A stretch of DNA of 64,000 bases from contig JAETXT010000006.1 in assembly GCA_019188255.1 (NCBI GenBank), forward strand, positions 3,162,001-3,226,000, in the 5' to 3' direction. Shown one piece after another: positions 37,693 to 48,700 of the stretch. Source of the stretch: Verticillium longisporum. Taxonomy: Eukaryota > Ascomycota > Sordariomycetes > Glomerellales > Plectosphaerellaceae. Both the position numbers and the translations under genes were made by a program. Numbering within the stretch: position 1 is the stretch's first letter; each line of letters starts with the position of its first letter. Under the pieces are notes generated by a model. It ran no database searches. It had not been told where the DNA came from and saw only the letters and a program-made list of their open reading frames with translations.

Positions 37693-39319
37693 TCAGTACC
37701 GCTCGCGGTAGCCGCCGCCGTGGCCCCCATACTCCAGCTTCCGTCTCGGCGTCCCGTTGAGCCTCGCCAGCTTGCGCACGCGCACCGAGCGCGCTGAGGT
37801 GCGCGACGACGAGGCGGCTACGCTGGGGGTGTAGCTCTCTGGCGTGGCGGTCGACGAGGCGTCGCTCCTCGGCGTCTCGGGCGGTGCTTCTGCGGCGGCC
37901 GGGTGTGGGGGTGTGAAGGCGGTGCCGAAAGGAAAGCCGCCGCCGCCGCCACTACTGGAGCGACTAAAGGTGTCGCGGGTAGGGGTGACGAGGGAGGCAG
38001 AGGTGTGGGAGAGGGGGAGGGGCCGGCGGTGCTCTGGTAGGGCGAGGGCGCGATGGGGCTCTCGTACGATGGTGCGATGGACGTCTGGTACGCCGGCGCA
38101 ATCGAACTCTGATACGACGGCGTGGCGGCATGGTGGGAAGCGTAATCCCGCGCCGGCGTCCCGAGGGTGGATGACGCACCAGGCGTGGCGGCGATGCGGC
38201 GGGCGGCGCGCCGCTGCTTGAGGGCGGCATAGTCGGCCTTCCAGTTGGCGATGCTTTGGGCGAGCTCGACGGCGGCGTGGGTGGCGAGGAAGTCGCGCGG
38301 GCACTGGACCTCGATGGCCTTGAGGCCGAGACGGAGGTGTGAGAGGTCCGTGTCGGAGTCGTGCAGCTCGGCCTCCAGGTCCTGGACGCGAGACTGGAGG
38401 AAGATGATGCGCTGGGCGGCACGCTCGGCGCGGGTGACGAGGAGGTCATGGATGTGCTTTGGGGTTCTGTTAGTATGTGGGCCGAGGTCGAGGTATAGGT
38501 ATAGAGGCAGGGGGGCCTGCTCACCTCTGATTCTTCCTGCCGAGCCTTGAGGTTCGTCACGAGTGTGTCGAGTTCAGCGGTGAGCTTCTCGGCCTCGGAG
38601 GCAATCTTGAATGAGTCGACGTCTGGCTTCTTCACGACAGGTTCGGGCGTTTTGGGGCGCTCAGCTCTCACGGACAGAGAGAGGCTCGAGTAGCGAGAGT
38701 GCATCCACGACGAGGAGGGCGAACCGAAGAAGCTGCCTCGTTCGTCGATACTACCAGTGGGCCGGCATGTGAGATGCGGTCGGAAGGGCGCGCTGGGAGG
38801 ATGACCATCGACGACACGATCAATCTCATCAACGCGCCGGAGTAGGAGGTCAAGGGTGATCTGGTCAGGAACGTCACTGCCCTGAACGAGCTTCTGCGTG
38901 AGCGCGGTGAGGCGCTGGATGAGCTGCGCCTTGGATCCCTGAGTGAGCTCCTCGTCAGCCGCAACCCGTGGGCCGCTGCCGTGATCACTCGATGCATCCC
39001 TGTCAGAACCTCTCAGCGGCGTCTCTGGGGTCCTGCCCAGCGAGGCGGCGAGCTGTTTCCCCAGTGGCGTCAGTGGCACGATGCCGAGATGACCCAGGCT
39101 CATGGGCGAAGGGATGGACGGCGATGAGATGTGAGGTGGCGGTGTCGAGGCATCTTTTCTCCGAGGGGGTTTGCCCAGCGTCGTCTCTTCATCATTCTCA
39201 TCATGGACGACGTGGACACCAAGCGGAACGTCGTCGTGGTCATCATCAACCTCTTTGAGGTCGAGGTAGCGTAGGCCCAGCCCAAGTCCCGTGTCGGAGA
39301 TGGCAGTATCCGACAACAT
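37693..39319 (-). CDS. Coiled-coil protein, unrecognised
   Basis: Two exons: 38525-39319 and 37693-38456, joined by an intron of GTGAGC with a TACTAAC branch and an AAAG acceptor. The central part is helical with heptad character: LIQRLTALTQKLV, EIDRVVDG, AEKLTAELDTLVTNLKARQEE, HIHDLLVTRAERAAQRIIFLQSR and VQDLEAELHD. The C-terminal third is Ser/Pro/Thr-rich, with repeats of SYQSSIAP, AYQTSIAP and SYESPIAP type, and ends RRKLEYGGHGGGYRERY. I do not recognise a family; a cytoskeletal or septal protein is possible. The frame shifts at a run of five G (plus strand), 38013-38017; six would give 519 residues and join AGPSP to LSHTSASLV. The ATG at 39319 is the first in frame, but open sequence continues upstream, so the start may lie in an upstream exon. 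Confidence 0.7.
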
Positions 39320-39660
39320 GTCCGAGTGTGCCCGAGAAGGGGGTGATGGATGGGACGGCGCATCGGCCGTGGAGGTGCTAGGGCGCCCGGCACCGTTCGG
39401 ATTTGCTTGGTGGTTCCCGCTTTTTGCTCGGTATGGGATTTGGGGGGTTAGACGTTGGACGTTGGCGTTGGCGTTGGCGTCAGCGTCGGCTTCTGGACGC
39501 GGAGCCGAGGGAAGTGGTATTGGACGGGTATGGAACAGCTCTTTGCTTTGTAGGCTCCGAAATGTCCCGGTGGAGTGATGTGAAGGGGTTCCGTCGGTTG
39601 AAGATACCCGTCCGTCGTTGTCGTTGTTCTAGGCTTTTTTCTCCCAAAAGCGGTGGGTGA

Positions 39661-39665
<5 letters not shown>

Positions 39666-39691
<26 letters not shown>
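39666..39691. repeat. GA dinucleotide microsatellite
   Basis: About thirteen uninterrupted GA units. Confidence 0.9.
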
Positions 39692-39696
<5 letters not shown>

Positions 39697-39967
39697 CTGG
39701 AAGGTGAGGACCCAGAAGGCTGGGGCGCAAAGTGTGGCGCGTGCTCCTGCTGCTGCTGTGCTGCTGCTCTGTAACTGTGGCTCTTGGGCCTTGTGTGTCG
39801 TGGCAGAGTTGCATGTGAGCATGTGATGCATGGCCAATGGAGAGCTTCCCATTGGTGATTCTGAACGGGTCCCAGGTGCCCCTCTTTCTGTGGCTGGTGC
39901 TTCCCCGGTGCTTCCCCAGTCCGGCCAGAGCTCAAGTACCTTTTTCTGCATCTCCTGCTGGCCTTTT

Positions 39968-40003
39968 GGCTGGCGGCTGGCGGCTGGCGGCTGGCTGCTG
40001 GCT
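39968..40003. repeat. GGCTGGC heptamer tandem repeat
   Basis: About five copies of a 7-nt unit, with the last degenerate. Confidence 0.85.
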
Positions 40004-40492
40004 ACTACTAGCTGTCTGACCCTCGGCTTTTTAAAAGTGACGGCATCAGCCTACATTGGGATTCCGTCCAGAGTGCTCCGAGTTGTTCCGTCTCTGATGC
40101 ACGTTGGTCGTTCCCATGGGCAGAGGTCAAGGTCCAACTTGACGTGGATGTACCCTGCCTCGGGCGAAACTTGCGCGAGCGTGCCATCTGTATCTGCATC
40201 CGGCAAACAGGCACGCGCAGGAGACCTCGCCAGGATGGTTGTCACCTATATCCCTTCAATGGGTAAGGTGCCTCGATAAGGCATACAGTAGAGACATGCT
40301 GCTTACTTACCATGTACTCCCCTTTGTTTGACCGCCGCATGCGCTCGACAACGAAGGTCGCGTCACACGTCACGGTCCATTCTGCAACCTAGGTACCTTG
40401 GGCACCTAATTAGGTGTATGCACAGGGTGCTTCGGTCCAGTATAGTGGATCGACCTGACCTCACAGCGCAGGAAATGGTAGCGCAGCTTGCG

Positions 40493-40530
40493 CCCAAGGC
40501 CCAAGGCCCAAGGCCCAAAGCCCAAGGTCC
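40493..40530. repeat. CCCAAGG heptamer tandem repeat
   Basis: About five copies of a 7-nt unit, one carrying a G-to-A change. Confidence 0.85.
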
Positions 40531-40617
40531 ATGGCCGAAGCTCCTGCAGCTGTGGTGGTTGGTCACCAGACAAAGTCCACCCTAAACCCAAGTCACAGTC
40601 ACCATCCAGCCGGACCA

Positions 40618-40642
40618 GACCTCCAGACCTCCAGACCTCCAG
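40618..40642. repeat. GACCTCCA octamer tandem repeat
   Basis: About three copies of an 8-nt unit. Confidence 0.8.
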
Positions 40643-41077
40643 CCCTTCCAGACCGTCTTTCCTGAACTTCAACCTGCTCCATCACATCAACATTGCTTCT
40701 CTCCTTCACATTGTGCGAATCGTTTCCGGTTGTCCCCAATTGGTTTTGCTGTCCTGTTGCTGATCTCTTATCACCCATTCTCTCCATCATTTGTCTTGCT
40801 CTCGCCCGCCCGCCCGCCCGCCTGTGACGCGCCTCGGAGCCTCGTTCCATGTCCTGCGTCATAAAGCCTCGGTAAAGGCGCCCGTCCTCTTGACCGAACC
40901 GCGGGGTCAGCCCGACCTCAACCAAGCAACCAAGCCTCGTACCACCTCGCACCGCACCACATTACCACCGCCGTTTTCCAGACGACCAAGGCCTTGTGTC
41001 AGATTCGTCACAGACACCACTTGAGCCGTCAATTGATCGCGTCGTCCCACCTGGCCGGCCGCAACCACCGTCGTCAT

Positions 41078-41100
41078 CGCCGCCGCCGCCGCCGCCGCCG
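41078..41100. repeat. CGC/CCG triplet run in the PDK 5' leader
   Basis: Seven to eight GCC-type triplets, 66 bases upstream of the PDK start codon. Confidence 0.85.
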
Positions 41101-41165
41101 ACCCGAAAAGTTCATGAGCACGCGCCATCCTCGCATTTCGCTGGGCCAGCCCTGAACCGCCCATC

Positions 41166-42796
41166 ATGTCGTGGAAGAAGACCGAGGGGTTGATGAACAC
41201 CATCAAGCACTATGCCAGCTTTCCTGCTACCGGCGTCAGCTTGCGCCAGATGGTCCAATTTGGCGAGAAGCCCTCCACCGGTGCGTCTGTCCCGAGCCTC
41301 ATGCGCCTCGCAGCTCTCCCCTCCCCCACCCACAACGCCTTCTCAGCCGTCGCTCGTTGCTGATCACTGGTCCGTCGCATGCAGGTACCCTCTTCCGCGC
41401 CTCGCAGTTCCTAGCGGAGGAACTCCCCATTCGCCTCGCCCATCGTGTGCAAGAACTTGACGAGCTGCCCGATGGCCTCAACGAGATGCCGTCGGTCCGA
41501 AAGGTTCATGACTGGTACGCGCAGTCGTTCGAGGTATGCTGCGCTGGCCCGATCCCAAAAAAACCCCGAGAGAAACCAGAAACTAACTTGCCTCTTCCGT
41601 TTCCTTTAGGAGCTCACAACTCTCGCGCGACCCGATCTCGGCAAAGAAGTGCGAGAACGGCTCATGAAGCCCGGCAAAAAGTTTGGCAGGACATCCGCCA
41701 TGCTCTCCGAGACAACGAGAAACCCCAGCATCGAAGACGGCCAGTACAGCTCCATCTCGCACTCCAACGGCAACGGCAACGGCAATGGCAACGGCAAGAA
41801 GGCGTCCGCCGCCGCGAGGAGATACTTTGCCATGGTCGACGACTCGGGCAACTGGCCCGCCGAGCTTCGCCTGTACAACGAACGGTTCGCCAAGACGCTG
41901 CACAACATCAAGAGGCGTCACGATGGTGTCGTGACGACCATGGCCCAGGGCATCCTCGAGTACAAGCGCAAGCGACAGCGCATGCAAATCGACCACAACA
42001 TTCAGTCTTTCCTAGATCGCTTCTACATGTCCCGAATCGGAATCCGCATGCTCATCGGCCAGCACATTGCTCTGACGGACCAGAGCCACCATCGCGACCC
42101 CACCTACGTCGGCATCATCTGCACGAAATGCAACATCCAGGATCTCGCGCAAGAGGCCATCGAGAACGCCCGGTTCGTCTGTGAGGACCACTACGGCCTC
42201 TTCGAAGCCCCCAAGATTCAGCTCGTCTGCAACCCCAACATCAACTTTATGTACGTCCCCGGACATCTTTCGCACATGCTTTTCGAGACCCTCAAGAACT
42301 CGCTGCGTGCCGTCGTCGAGACACACGGCCAGGACAAGCAGGAGTTCCCGGTGACAAAGGTCATCGTCGCCGAGGGCAAGGAGGATATCACCATCAAGAT
42401 CACCGACGAAGGCGGCGGCATCCCTCGCAGCGCCATCCCCCTCGTCTGGACCTACATGTACACCACTGTCGACAGCACGCCCAACCTCGACCCAGACTTT
42501 GATAAGAACGACTTCAAGGCCCCCATGGCCGGTTTCGGCTACGGACTGCCCATTTCGCGTCTCTACGCTCGCTACTTTGGTGGTGACCTTAAGCTGATCA
42601 GCATGGAGGGGTTCGTTTTTTTTTCTCTTCTTCTCTTTCTCCTCACCTTCTCTCTCTCTCTCTCCTCTCCTCTCCGTCCCTCATTCCCTCCATCGCCCTT
42701 TCCGCATCAGGTCAGTGCTAACACTCCCACAGATACGGCACAGACGTCTACCTTCACCTGAACCGCCTCTCTTCCTCCTCGGAGCCCCTCCAATAG
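41166..42796 (+). CDS. Mitochondrial pyruvate/branched-chain dehydrogenase kinase family
   Basis: PDK/BCKDK kinase: it phosphorylates the E1-alpha subunit and shuts off the dehydrogenase complex in the mitochondrial matrix. Exons: 41166-41280, 41385-41533, 41610-42610 and 42733-42796, giving 442 residues. The N-terminal four-helix part (HYASFPATGVSLRQMVQFG, FLAEELPIRLAHR, YNERFAKTLHNIKRRHDGV, FLDRFYMSRIGIRMLIGQH) precedes a GHKL ATPase domain with its N box (MLFETLKNSLRAVVE), G1 (ITDEGGGIP) and G2 (GFGYGLPISRLYARYFGGDL). A run of Asn-Gly dipeptides from an AACGGC expansion (about 41765-41800) inserts a flexible loop. The last intron (122 nt, donor GTTCGT) is C/T-rich. The usual ending LNRLSSSSEPLQ stops at TAG 42794-42796, in the context CAA TAG CAA TCA; an in-frame ORF follows. 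By sequence I favour pyruvate dehydrogenase kinase. Confidence 0.92.
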
Positions 42797-43015
42797 CAAT
42801 CAGCAGTCATGAGGGACGGCCGCCCCTCCGCCGCCTCCCGAGGATTGACGCTGCCGCTGCTCGCCCGGTACCGCATCCACAAGAGGCTCAAGGACCTGGA
42901 GATCACCGAGCGCCGCCAGGTCGGCGACGCCCAGGACCTGCTCAACCGCCACAGCGACGCCTCCGCCAGCAGCGGCGACTTTGGATACTTTCGGAGCGAC
43001 GCCTCGGAGCTGTAA
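42797..43015 (+). CDS. In-frame ORF just after the PDK stop; candidate readthrough extension
   Basis: The 72 codons after the PDK TAG stay open to TAA at 43013-43015. An ATG at 42809 would give a separate 68-residue protein. Of those 68 codons, 63 end in G or C; the exceptions are CGA, GGA twice and TTT twice. The product is basic then acidic (LLARYRIHKRLKDLEITERR, then AQDLLNRH, then a Ser/Ala/Asp tail SDASEL). I recognise no domain, and the end is not a canonical peroxisomal signal. The stop context TAG CAA TCA fits the UAG-CARYYA leaky-termination pattern. No alternative acceptor near 42796-42806 splices into this frame from the last PDK donor. The options are readthrough, a separate small protein by reinitiation, or chance. 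Confidence 0.45.
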   Translation, partial: QSAVMRDGRPSAASRGLTLPLLARYRIHKRLKDLEITERRQVGDAQDLLNRHSDASASSGDFGYFRSDASEL

Positions 43016-43999
43016 TGCCTCCCTTCCCCTCGTGGTCACTCTCGCCTAGATTGGCTACAAAAGGGAGGACGCATAACGTCCCGGCAGCAACCATCCCGTT
43101 CGCTGTACCAATGATTCCTTGCGCTTTTCGGCCTTGTGCGGTGAATCCCAGGCTTGTTCCCTTTTTTTTTATCCGGGTGTCGAAGAAAATCAATTGCATC
43201 TCCTTCTTTACCTAGAACCTCGCATACGGTTACAAGGGGCTGGGCTGGGGGCGGGGGGGGGGATGAGGGCGACAGCTAACATCCCTGCACCGGGGTTCCA
43301 TTACATCATGAAAACATCATGTCACTTCTATACCATAAACAGTGCATCACAACAGGAGGGGGGTAAAGGGGAATGGGGGGGCGATGGGGGGAGGAGAGAA
43401 GGAGCAACACTGCCGATTATCGCGGGTGGAGGGAGGGAGGAAGTGCGTACGACTACTTTACACTGAACGGAACCTCGCGGCTCGAGGGTTACAGGTGGAG
43501 ATTTGAAGGTGGCCTGATTGGTCGCCAATACTACAATCTCGAGCATTGAAACGCTCCGGACGACCGGAGCTGAAAGGGCCGATCGCTGATGGCTGCCACA
43601 GCGATGTCATTGGCAACAGAAAAGAATAGGATAGCTGGGAGAGGGCAACGCGCCGTCGGAAGCTGCTGTACGGGGTTCTCGAGCATCGTCACGACGATGT
43701 TCGTACATGGAGTGTGGCGTTTTTGCAATTCAAGTCACTTATATCACATTGCCAATGCTGCTGTCGTGTGCAATCAAGGATGCTTTGCTTTGCTACTGGC
43801 CGCCGTCTCATTTCCCCTTCCAATCCAGGTACGATCCGTCGTCGTTCTTCATAGCTAGCAAATCACTCGAGGCTGTTGGCCTTCGCAGTCAGAATCACTC
43901 ATGCCTGGCGGTGTTCGGCATTAAACTGCCACATCTTCACCCGCCACCGTCTGAGCCTCATATGATGTGCCGTGCTCCCTTCCACTCTCAAATCCCAAA
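43016..43999. other. Convergent intergenic region
   Basis: Between the PDK-extension ORF (plus) and the Stc1-domain gene (minus). G-rich tracts lie at 43240-43265 and 43358-43450. No gene seen. Confidence 0.55.
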
Positions 44000-45767
44000 T
44001 CACATAGCATCTTCGTCGTCCGAGTGCTCGCAGTCAAAATTGTAGACGATCTTCTGCTCCGAAAGTTTCATCGTGCGCAAGGCATTCTGAAAATCATCAT
44101 CAGAATCATCTTGGCCGTTCAGGTTTCTTTGCGCAGCCTACATCTGGTTAGCACAAAAAGGAAAAGGCCAAGGTGACAAACTCACGAATCCCCTCGCAAA
44201 CCCACCCATGAACGGGGTTGGGCACTCCTGAGCTGCGACGGCCTCGAAAACCGAGTCCGTTCCATCAATTGTGGAAGGAGGGGGTCTGGGCCGCGTGTGG
44301 CGAGCTCCAGTATGGTCCCAGGCATTGTACATCGGCTGGTTCGCCTGCTCCTGTCTGAATGTTGTCGCTGTCGAAATACTCTGTAGGTCCGAAGCCTTGA
44401 GTCTGCTCTCACTTGCCTTTCCCCATTTGTCTCTACGGGATGTCTGCCCGACAGCACTTGGCGAAGAGGTTCTATGTTTGTGAGGCCCGGTAGAAGTTTC
44501 AGAGCGAAGTACCCGGCCGAGCTGAGCCGGGAATTGGGCGTTCTTCAGGTCTCTCTTGGACTTGTAATACTCGTTAGAAGAGTACGCTGTTGACTGGTCC
44601 GAGGGACAATTCTCCTGAAGTGCGGCCGAGTTTCGATGTCTAGACGGCCCCATTTCCGAGAAGGCCATGAGACTACTGACTTGATCTCTGGCCTTAACAC
44701 CTTGGGCCCACTGGTCGCGGGTGTTTGACATGTCATGAACTGCATCGTAAGTGGCAGGCACGGCAGGAGCATCTTCCAACTTTGGCGAAAGTGGCCGGGC
44801 ACCTCGCAGATGCGGAGGCACCCAGTCACTTGTTGCTGCGGAGATTCCTTTACCATCACTGGGAGCACCACCGCGTGCTCGACCGCTCCAGAGGTGGGGG
44901 GGTGCTAGCCGGTCCCTACACTCGAGCGATGACGTTTTGGCAGTGATTGCGGCGACAGATGCCGTATCTTCCAGACATGAGGACGCTTCCGATAGTCCGT
45001 AACGGAAAGAATTCGCTGCCATGCCACTTGTAGGACCGATGAGCTGAGGCGATTGTTAGATTATGAGTATGGTCCAACGCGCATGCTCGCCTACCTCTTC
45101 ATCGTAGTCGTCGTCTTCGTCAAGGTCTGCATACTCGGCATAGAGATCAGGGACCAGAGGCAAGCGAACGCCATTGATTTGTTCGTCGAAATCTCGTTCA
45201 TGAGATGGGGCAGCAATGGGGGTTCTGCCGTCCTCGGCATCTTGGGTGCTGATCCAGCTTTGGCACTGGATACAGAGCTATGCAAAAATATCCCATGTAA
45301 GATGAAAGACTCATGGGCATCGAGAACGAGACTAGACTTACATGAACTCCCTTGGAGCGACTGGATTTGGAAAACGAATTCAATGGGAGAACTCGGCCGC
45401 ATGGTCCGTTGCATTTGGCTTCGAGAGCAGGCTCGCCGCTGTGAACGCGGCAGATCATGCCGCTCCTGGCTGGATCAAATCTGGGCTTTAAAGACATTTT
45501 CTGGAATCTCTTCGAAAAGCCATCGAGAGGTTTCCATTCTCCGCCGACATCACAGCGAAATCTGCAATACGAGTAGTTGATTAGCTGATGTACGCACACA
45601 GTCTCTGGCCAAGGAATACTCACGACGTAGGACCGGACCTCTGCATCTGGGTAGGATTGCTTCCGTTTCCCGGGAACCTGTTGATCCATTAAACATGTCG
45701 GGAAGTATTTCGTGATCACAACGATATATACATACCGGCCACTTTGAGAGTTGTTACCTCTTGTCAT
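44000..45767 (-). CDS. Stc1-domain protein
   Basis: Stc1 in fission yeast is a LIM-like zinc protein that links the RNAi effector complex to the CLRC H3K9 methyltransferase. Filamentous fungi have many Stc1-domain proteins, mostly unstudied. Exons: 45736-45767, 45624-45677, 45342-45561, 45095-45277, 44186-45043 and 44000-44137, giving 494 residues with all phases closing. The domain covers about residues 28-115: FRCDVGGEWKPLDGFSKR, ARSGMICRVHSGE, CNGPCGRVLPLNSFSK and CIQCQSWIST, with cysteine pairs suited to two zinc sites. An acidic stretch (LDEDDDYDEE), a long Ser-rich disordered region and an acidic C-terminus (DCEHSDDEDAM) follow. The start is the ATG at 45767 in a 32-nt first exon, the least certain part. 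Confidence 0.82.
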
Positions 45768-48700
45768 CTTGCCCACGTCGTCCACGGAGTCCAATACCGT
45801 GGCCTGGGAGAGGTATAGCAGGCCTGCGAGATGTTTTGGCTAGGACTCGGTAGTTCGAGTTTATCGGTGATGCGCGAGACCAGAACGAGATTCGGTGGTC
45901 TTTGGAAACAACAGGTTGAAGGTGTGGTGTCCGTTAAGTATTCGTGTGGGATCAGATACCTGATGTAGGTACCAGGTCGTTGCATTGACAGGCGGGTGAA
46001 TCATGGGTTCGAACAACGGCAGTCAATGTTGCCTAAGAAGGCCTCGGAAGGAAGGAACTGCCTCTTCTGATTCTGATTAAGACAGTGAATGTACTGACCA
46101 CCCAGGGCAGGAGCACATGGATAGAAACGTGCCTTCCCGCCCAGTTGCTAACTGGCCTTTGTCTTTCCATTGATATCCATAGAGTTTCGATCGTACACAT
46201 TATTTCAGTAAGGGATTTTCCACACGAATAATCCCTTCTCAGGCCCTCGGGGTATGGTAGGAAAGGTATGAAAAGCAACACAACATGAACTTTCGAAGAC
46301 CCACTGCCAGTTCCCTTGATCTCTCACCACCGTCTCTGTGCGTCAGATATCGTTACGAGGTCGAACACAGAGCCACCTAGTTTGAGAGATTGATATTTGG
46401 AATAGACTGCTGTCTTCGCGGTCTCTTCAATCACATGCTCAACAGAAGTTCAGGATCAATAAGGATTCACTCGGCACTTTCAGCGCCGAGGACATACCAC
46501 TACTGAGGGCAATATGTATGCTTTGCCAATATATAAAGCACCTGCTGCCGCTCAGTACAGGCATATCCAGCGTTGGGAACACATGTTGGCCGAGGATTGA
46601 AGTCATCCGAGGGCAAAACATGACATTTGACTCAAAATGGCTCACCGAAAACCACACGGACATGCGAGCACGGTGAAAGACAGCATCGGAAGTCACGATG
46701 TGATGTGTCGGAATCCGAACCGCTCAGAACTCACCACTGATATTGCGTTCACTCACCGCTCCGAGTGACGTAGCTCCTTCCGTTGGAGTACTCCAGGAGC
46801 ACGCCCGTCGTTCTCATTCGGCCTCGCTTCGGGTTCGCACAGTCACGAGGCTGACATACGTGCATCCAAACAATATAGTGGAGGCATCACCAACAGGAAC
46901 AAGGCAATCTTGATCGCGCTCGACCGGGCCGCCGGAGCCGCTGAGGGATCGAACCTGAGCTCTCTAAGTAGTCGGTACGCCTGCCAACCAACAAGATGCT
47001 CTCTGCATAACACTGACGCCTGCGTCATGATGTGAAAACCTCACGCCTCACATTATTCTAGTCGAGAGGTATCAGATTGCAGACACTTTGCGGAACAGGA
47101 CATCAGTGTACAGGGATACCTCGTATCGAAGGTTGGTTGGTCGGATTGCCAGTGCGACATAAGGCAGTGAGTGATGCACACACCTCGATAGACACCTCGT
47201 TCGCTCGACACACCAAAGCTGGACACTGCCCGCCCAATTCACCGAGACAGAGCAAGTGAACAAATGGCGATTCTCACAGTTCGACCGACACGAACAAGAC
47301 AACATCACATGACGAAGATCACCAAGGCCCAAGTTCGGAAAACTCCCTGTAGGTCGCACGCGGGGATGCAGGAACGTCCATGCCAAGACGCAGCTCGGGC
47401 GACCGTCCAGCCTGCGACCGTCCAGCCTGCGACCATGAGCTAGACGGCTGTCAAACCTTGCTCACGCCGGTTGCCGCTATCCAGCAGCCCCGGATCAGCC
47501 TGCGGAAGTACTGAGGCGGCATTTCCTACACCCCGACGTGGGTTGCGAGTGAAGCCCCCTCGCTGATCTCCAGCCATGCCGCGGGATCGGACGGCGATGA
47601 CCGTCGAAAGGACCCTGAATTCTGGAACCTTACGTTTGGGTCATGACTTTGGTGGGACTTGGCCTCACGCTATTGTTCGACAGCTATTTGCCCAAGCCGC
47701 GCTAGCAATATCGCAATTCATGCTTCCCGACATGGATGCGTCGAGACTTTCTGACAGAGGGTCCCTGTTGGCGGGGCCATGGACAAATGTCAGCGAGGGG
47801 TTACGAAGCAGAGGCTATCAAGCCTGGTTTCTATGAAACGTCTGGCAAGCTGCGGAAGCTCCCTTTCCCATTGGGGAGCTGGGGTGAGCAACAAGAGCTT
47901 GTTTGAGATCAGCGGTGCGCCAGGTGGGGTGAAGAGGAACGGGAGGGCGGCTCGAGCCCGCAGCCGGTGCCCATTTGCCCCTGTGCGCCAACCTTGGTCA
48001 GCATAGTCTGAACAAGTGAGTCCCACAGACCCATGGTTGTCATTCCAGCAGGACAAGTCGGGGACGATCCGGCGCGCGATAGCGCGGTGCCTCTGGGGCC
48101 GTCTCGGGTGTGATGGACATTCGGGGTATCGCGCGTCCATTAGCAATAGTGTCGAGATTCGTCTCTAGTGCTGGGGGACGCCGTAGGGTGGGCGGCGTCC
48201 GACTGGGCTCATCGCTTCGGAACACGAGGAGCAGCAGTAGAGGCGGAAGGCAAAAGAGGCTGCCAATTGGCATCGGAAGACCCAGGGAAAGGAAGTGGAC
48301 AGGTTGCGATGGTTGCGTTGCCACACTGGCACAAAGGAACCCCCCTGATGCACCCCTTGGATCTGGCCCCCAAGGTAAGGTACACGTAGGTGGACAGGGC
48401 TTCCAGCTCCCAGCACGCTGACCCGTCCCAGTGATGCTACTGACTGCGGGAACTTGCATGCGCCCCCAGTGTTTCTTCCGTGGTGTGCGGTCGGCAAACG
48501 GGGCTTCAAGGGCCGCCAACAGGATCGATCCAGTCCATCTGATCTCGGGCAGTTGCGCCCACCAGTTCGGTCGGTACCAACGGTTTCCTAGCAGGCTCGC
48601 CTCTACCAGAATTTTCCTCTTCTCTTGCAAGAGTGCTGCAACATGCGAGAGGGTTGATTGAGGACCAGTGTGTCATCAGAGTGGCCTCGGACAGGTCGAT

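Larger units (their letters stand above)
39320..41165. other. Bidirectional promoter region rich in tandem repeats
   Basis: About 1.85 kb between the divergent coiled-coil gene and the PDK gene. It contains a GA dinucleotide run (39666-39691), a GGCTGGC heptamer array (39968-40003), a CCCAAGG heptamer array (40493-40530), a GACCTCCA array (40618-40642) and a CCG triplet run (41078-41100). No gene seen. Confidence 0.6.

Noticed and set aside
41171..42184. A 337-codon plus-strand ORF in another frame of the PDK gene
   Set aside because: It is an overlapping frame that reads through the PDK introns; the PDK frame carries all the conserved motifs.
46920..46975. A T-arm-like GGTTCGATC on the minus strand, suggesting a tRNA
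   Set aside because: The flanking bases do not pair into a T stem, and no anticodon or acceptor stem could be placed.
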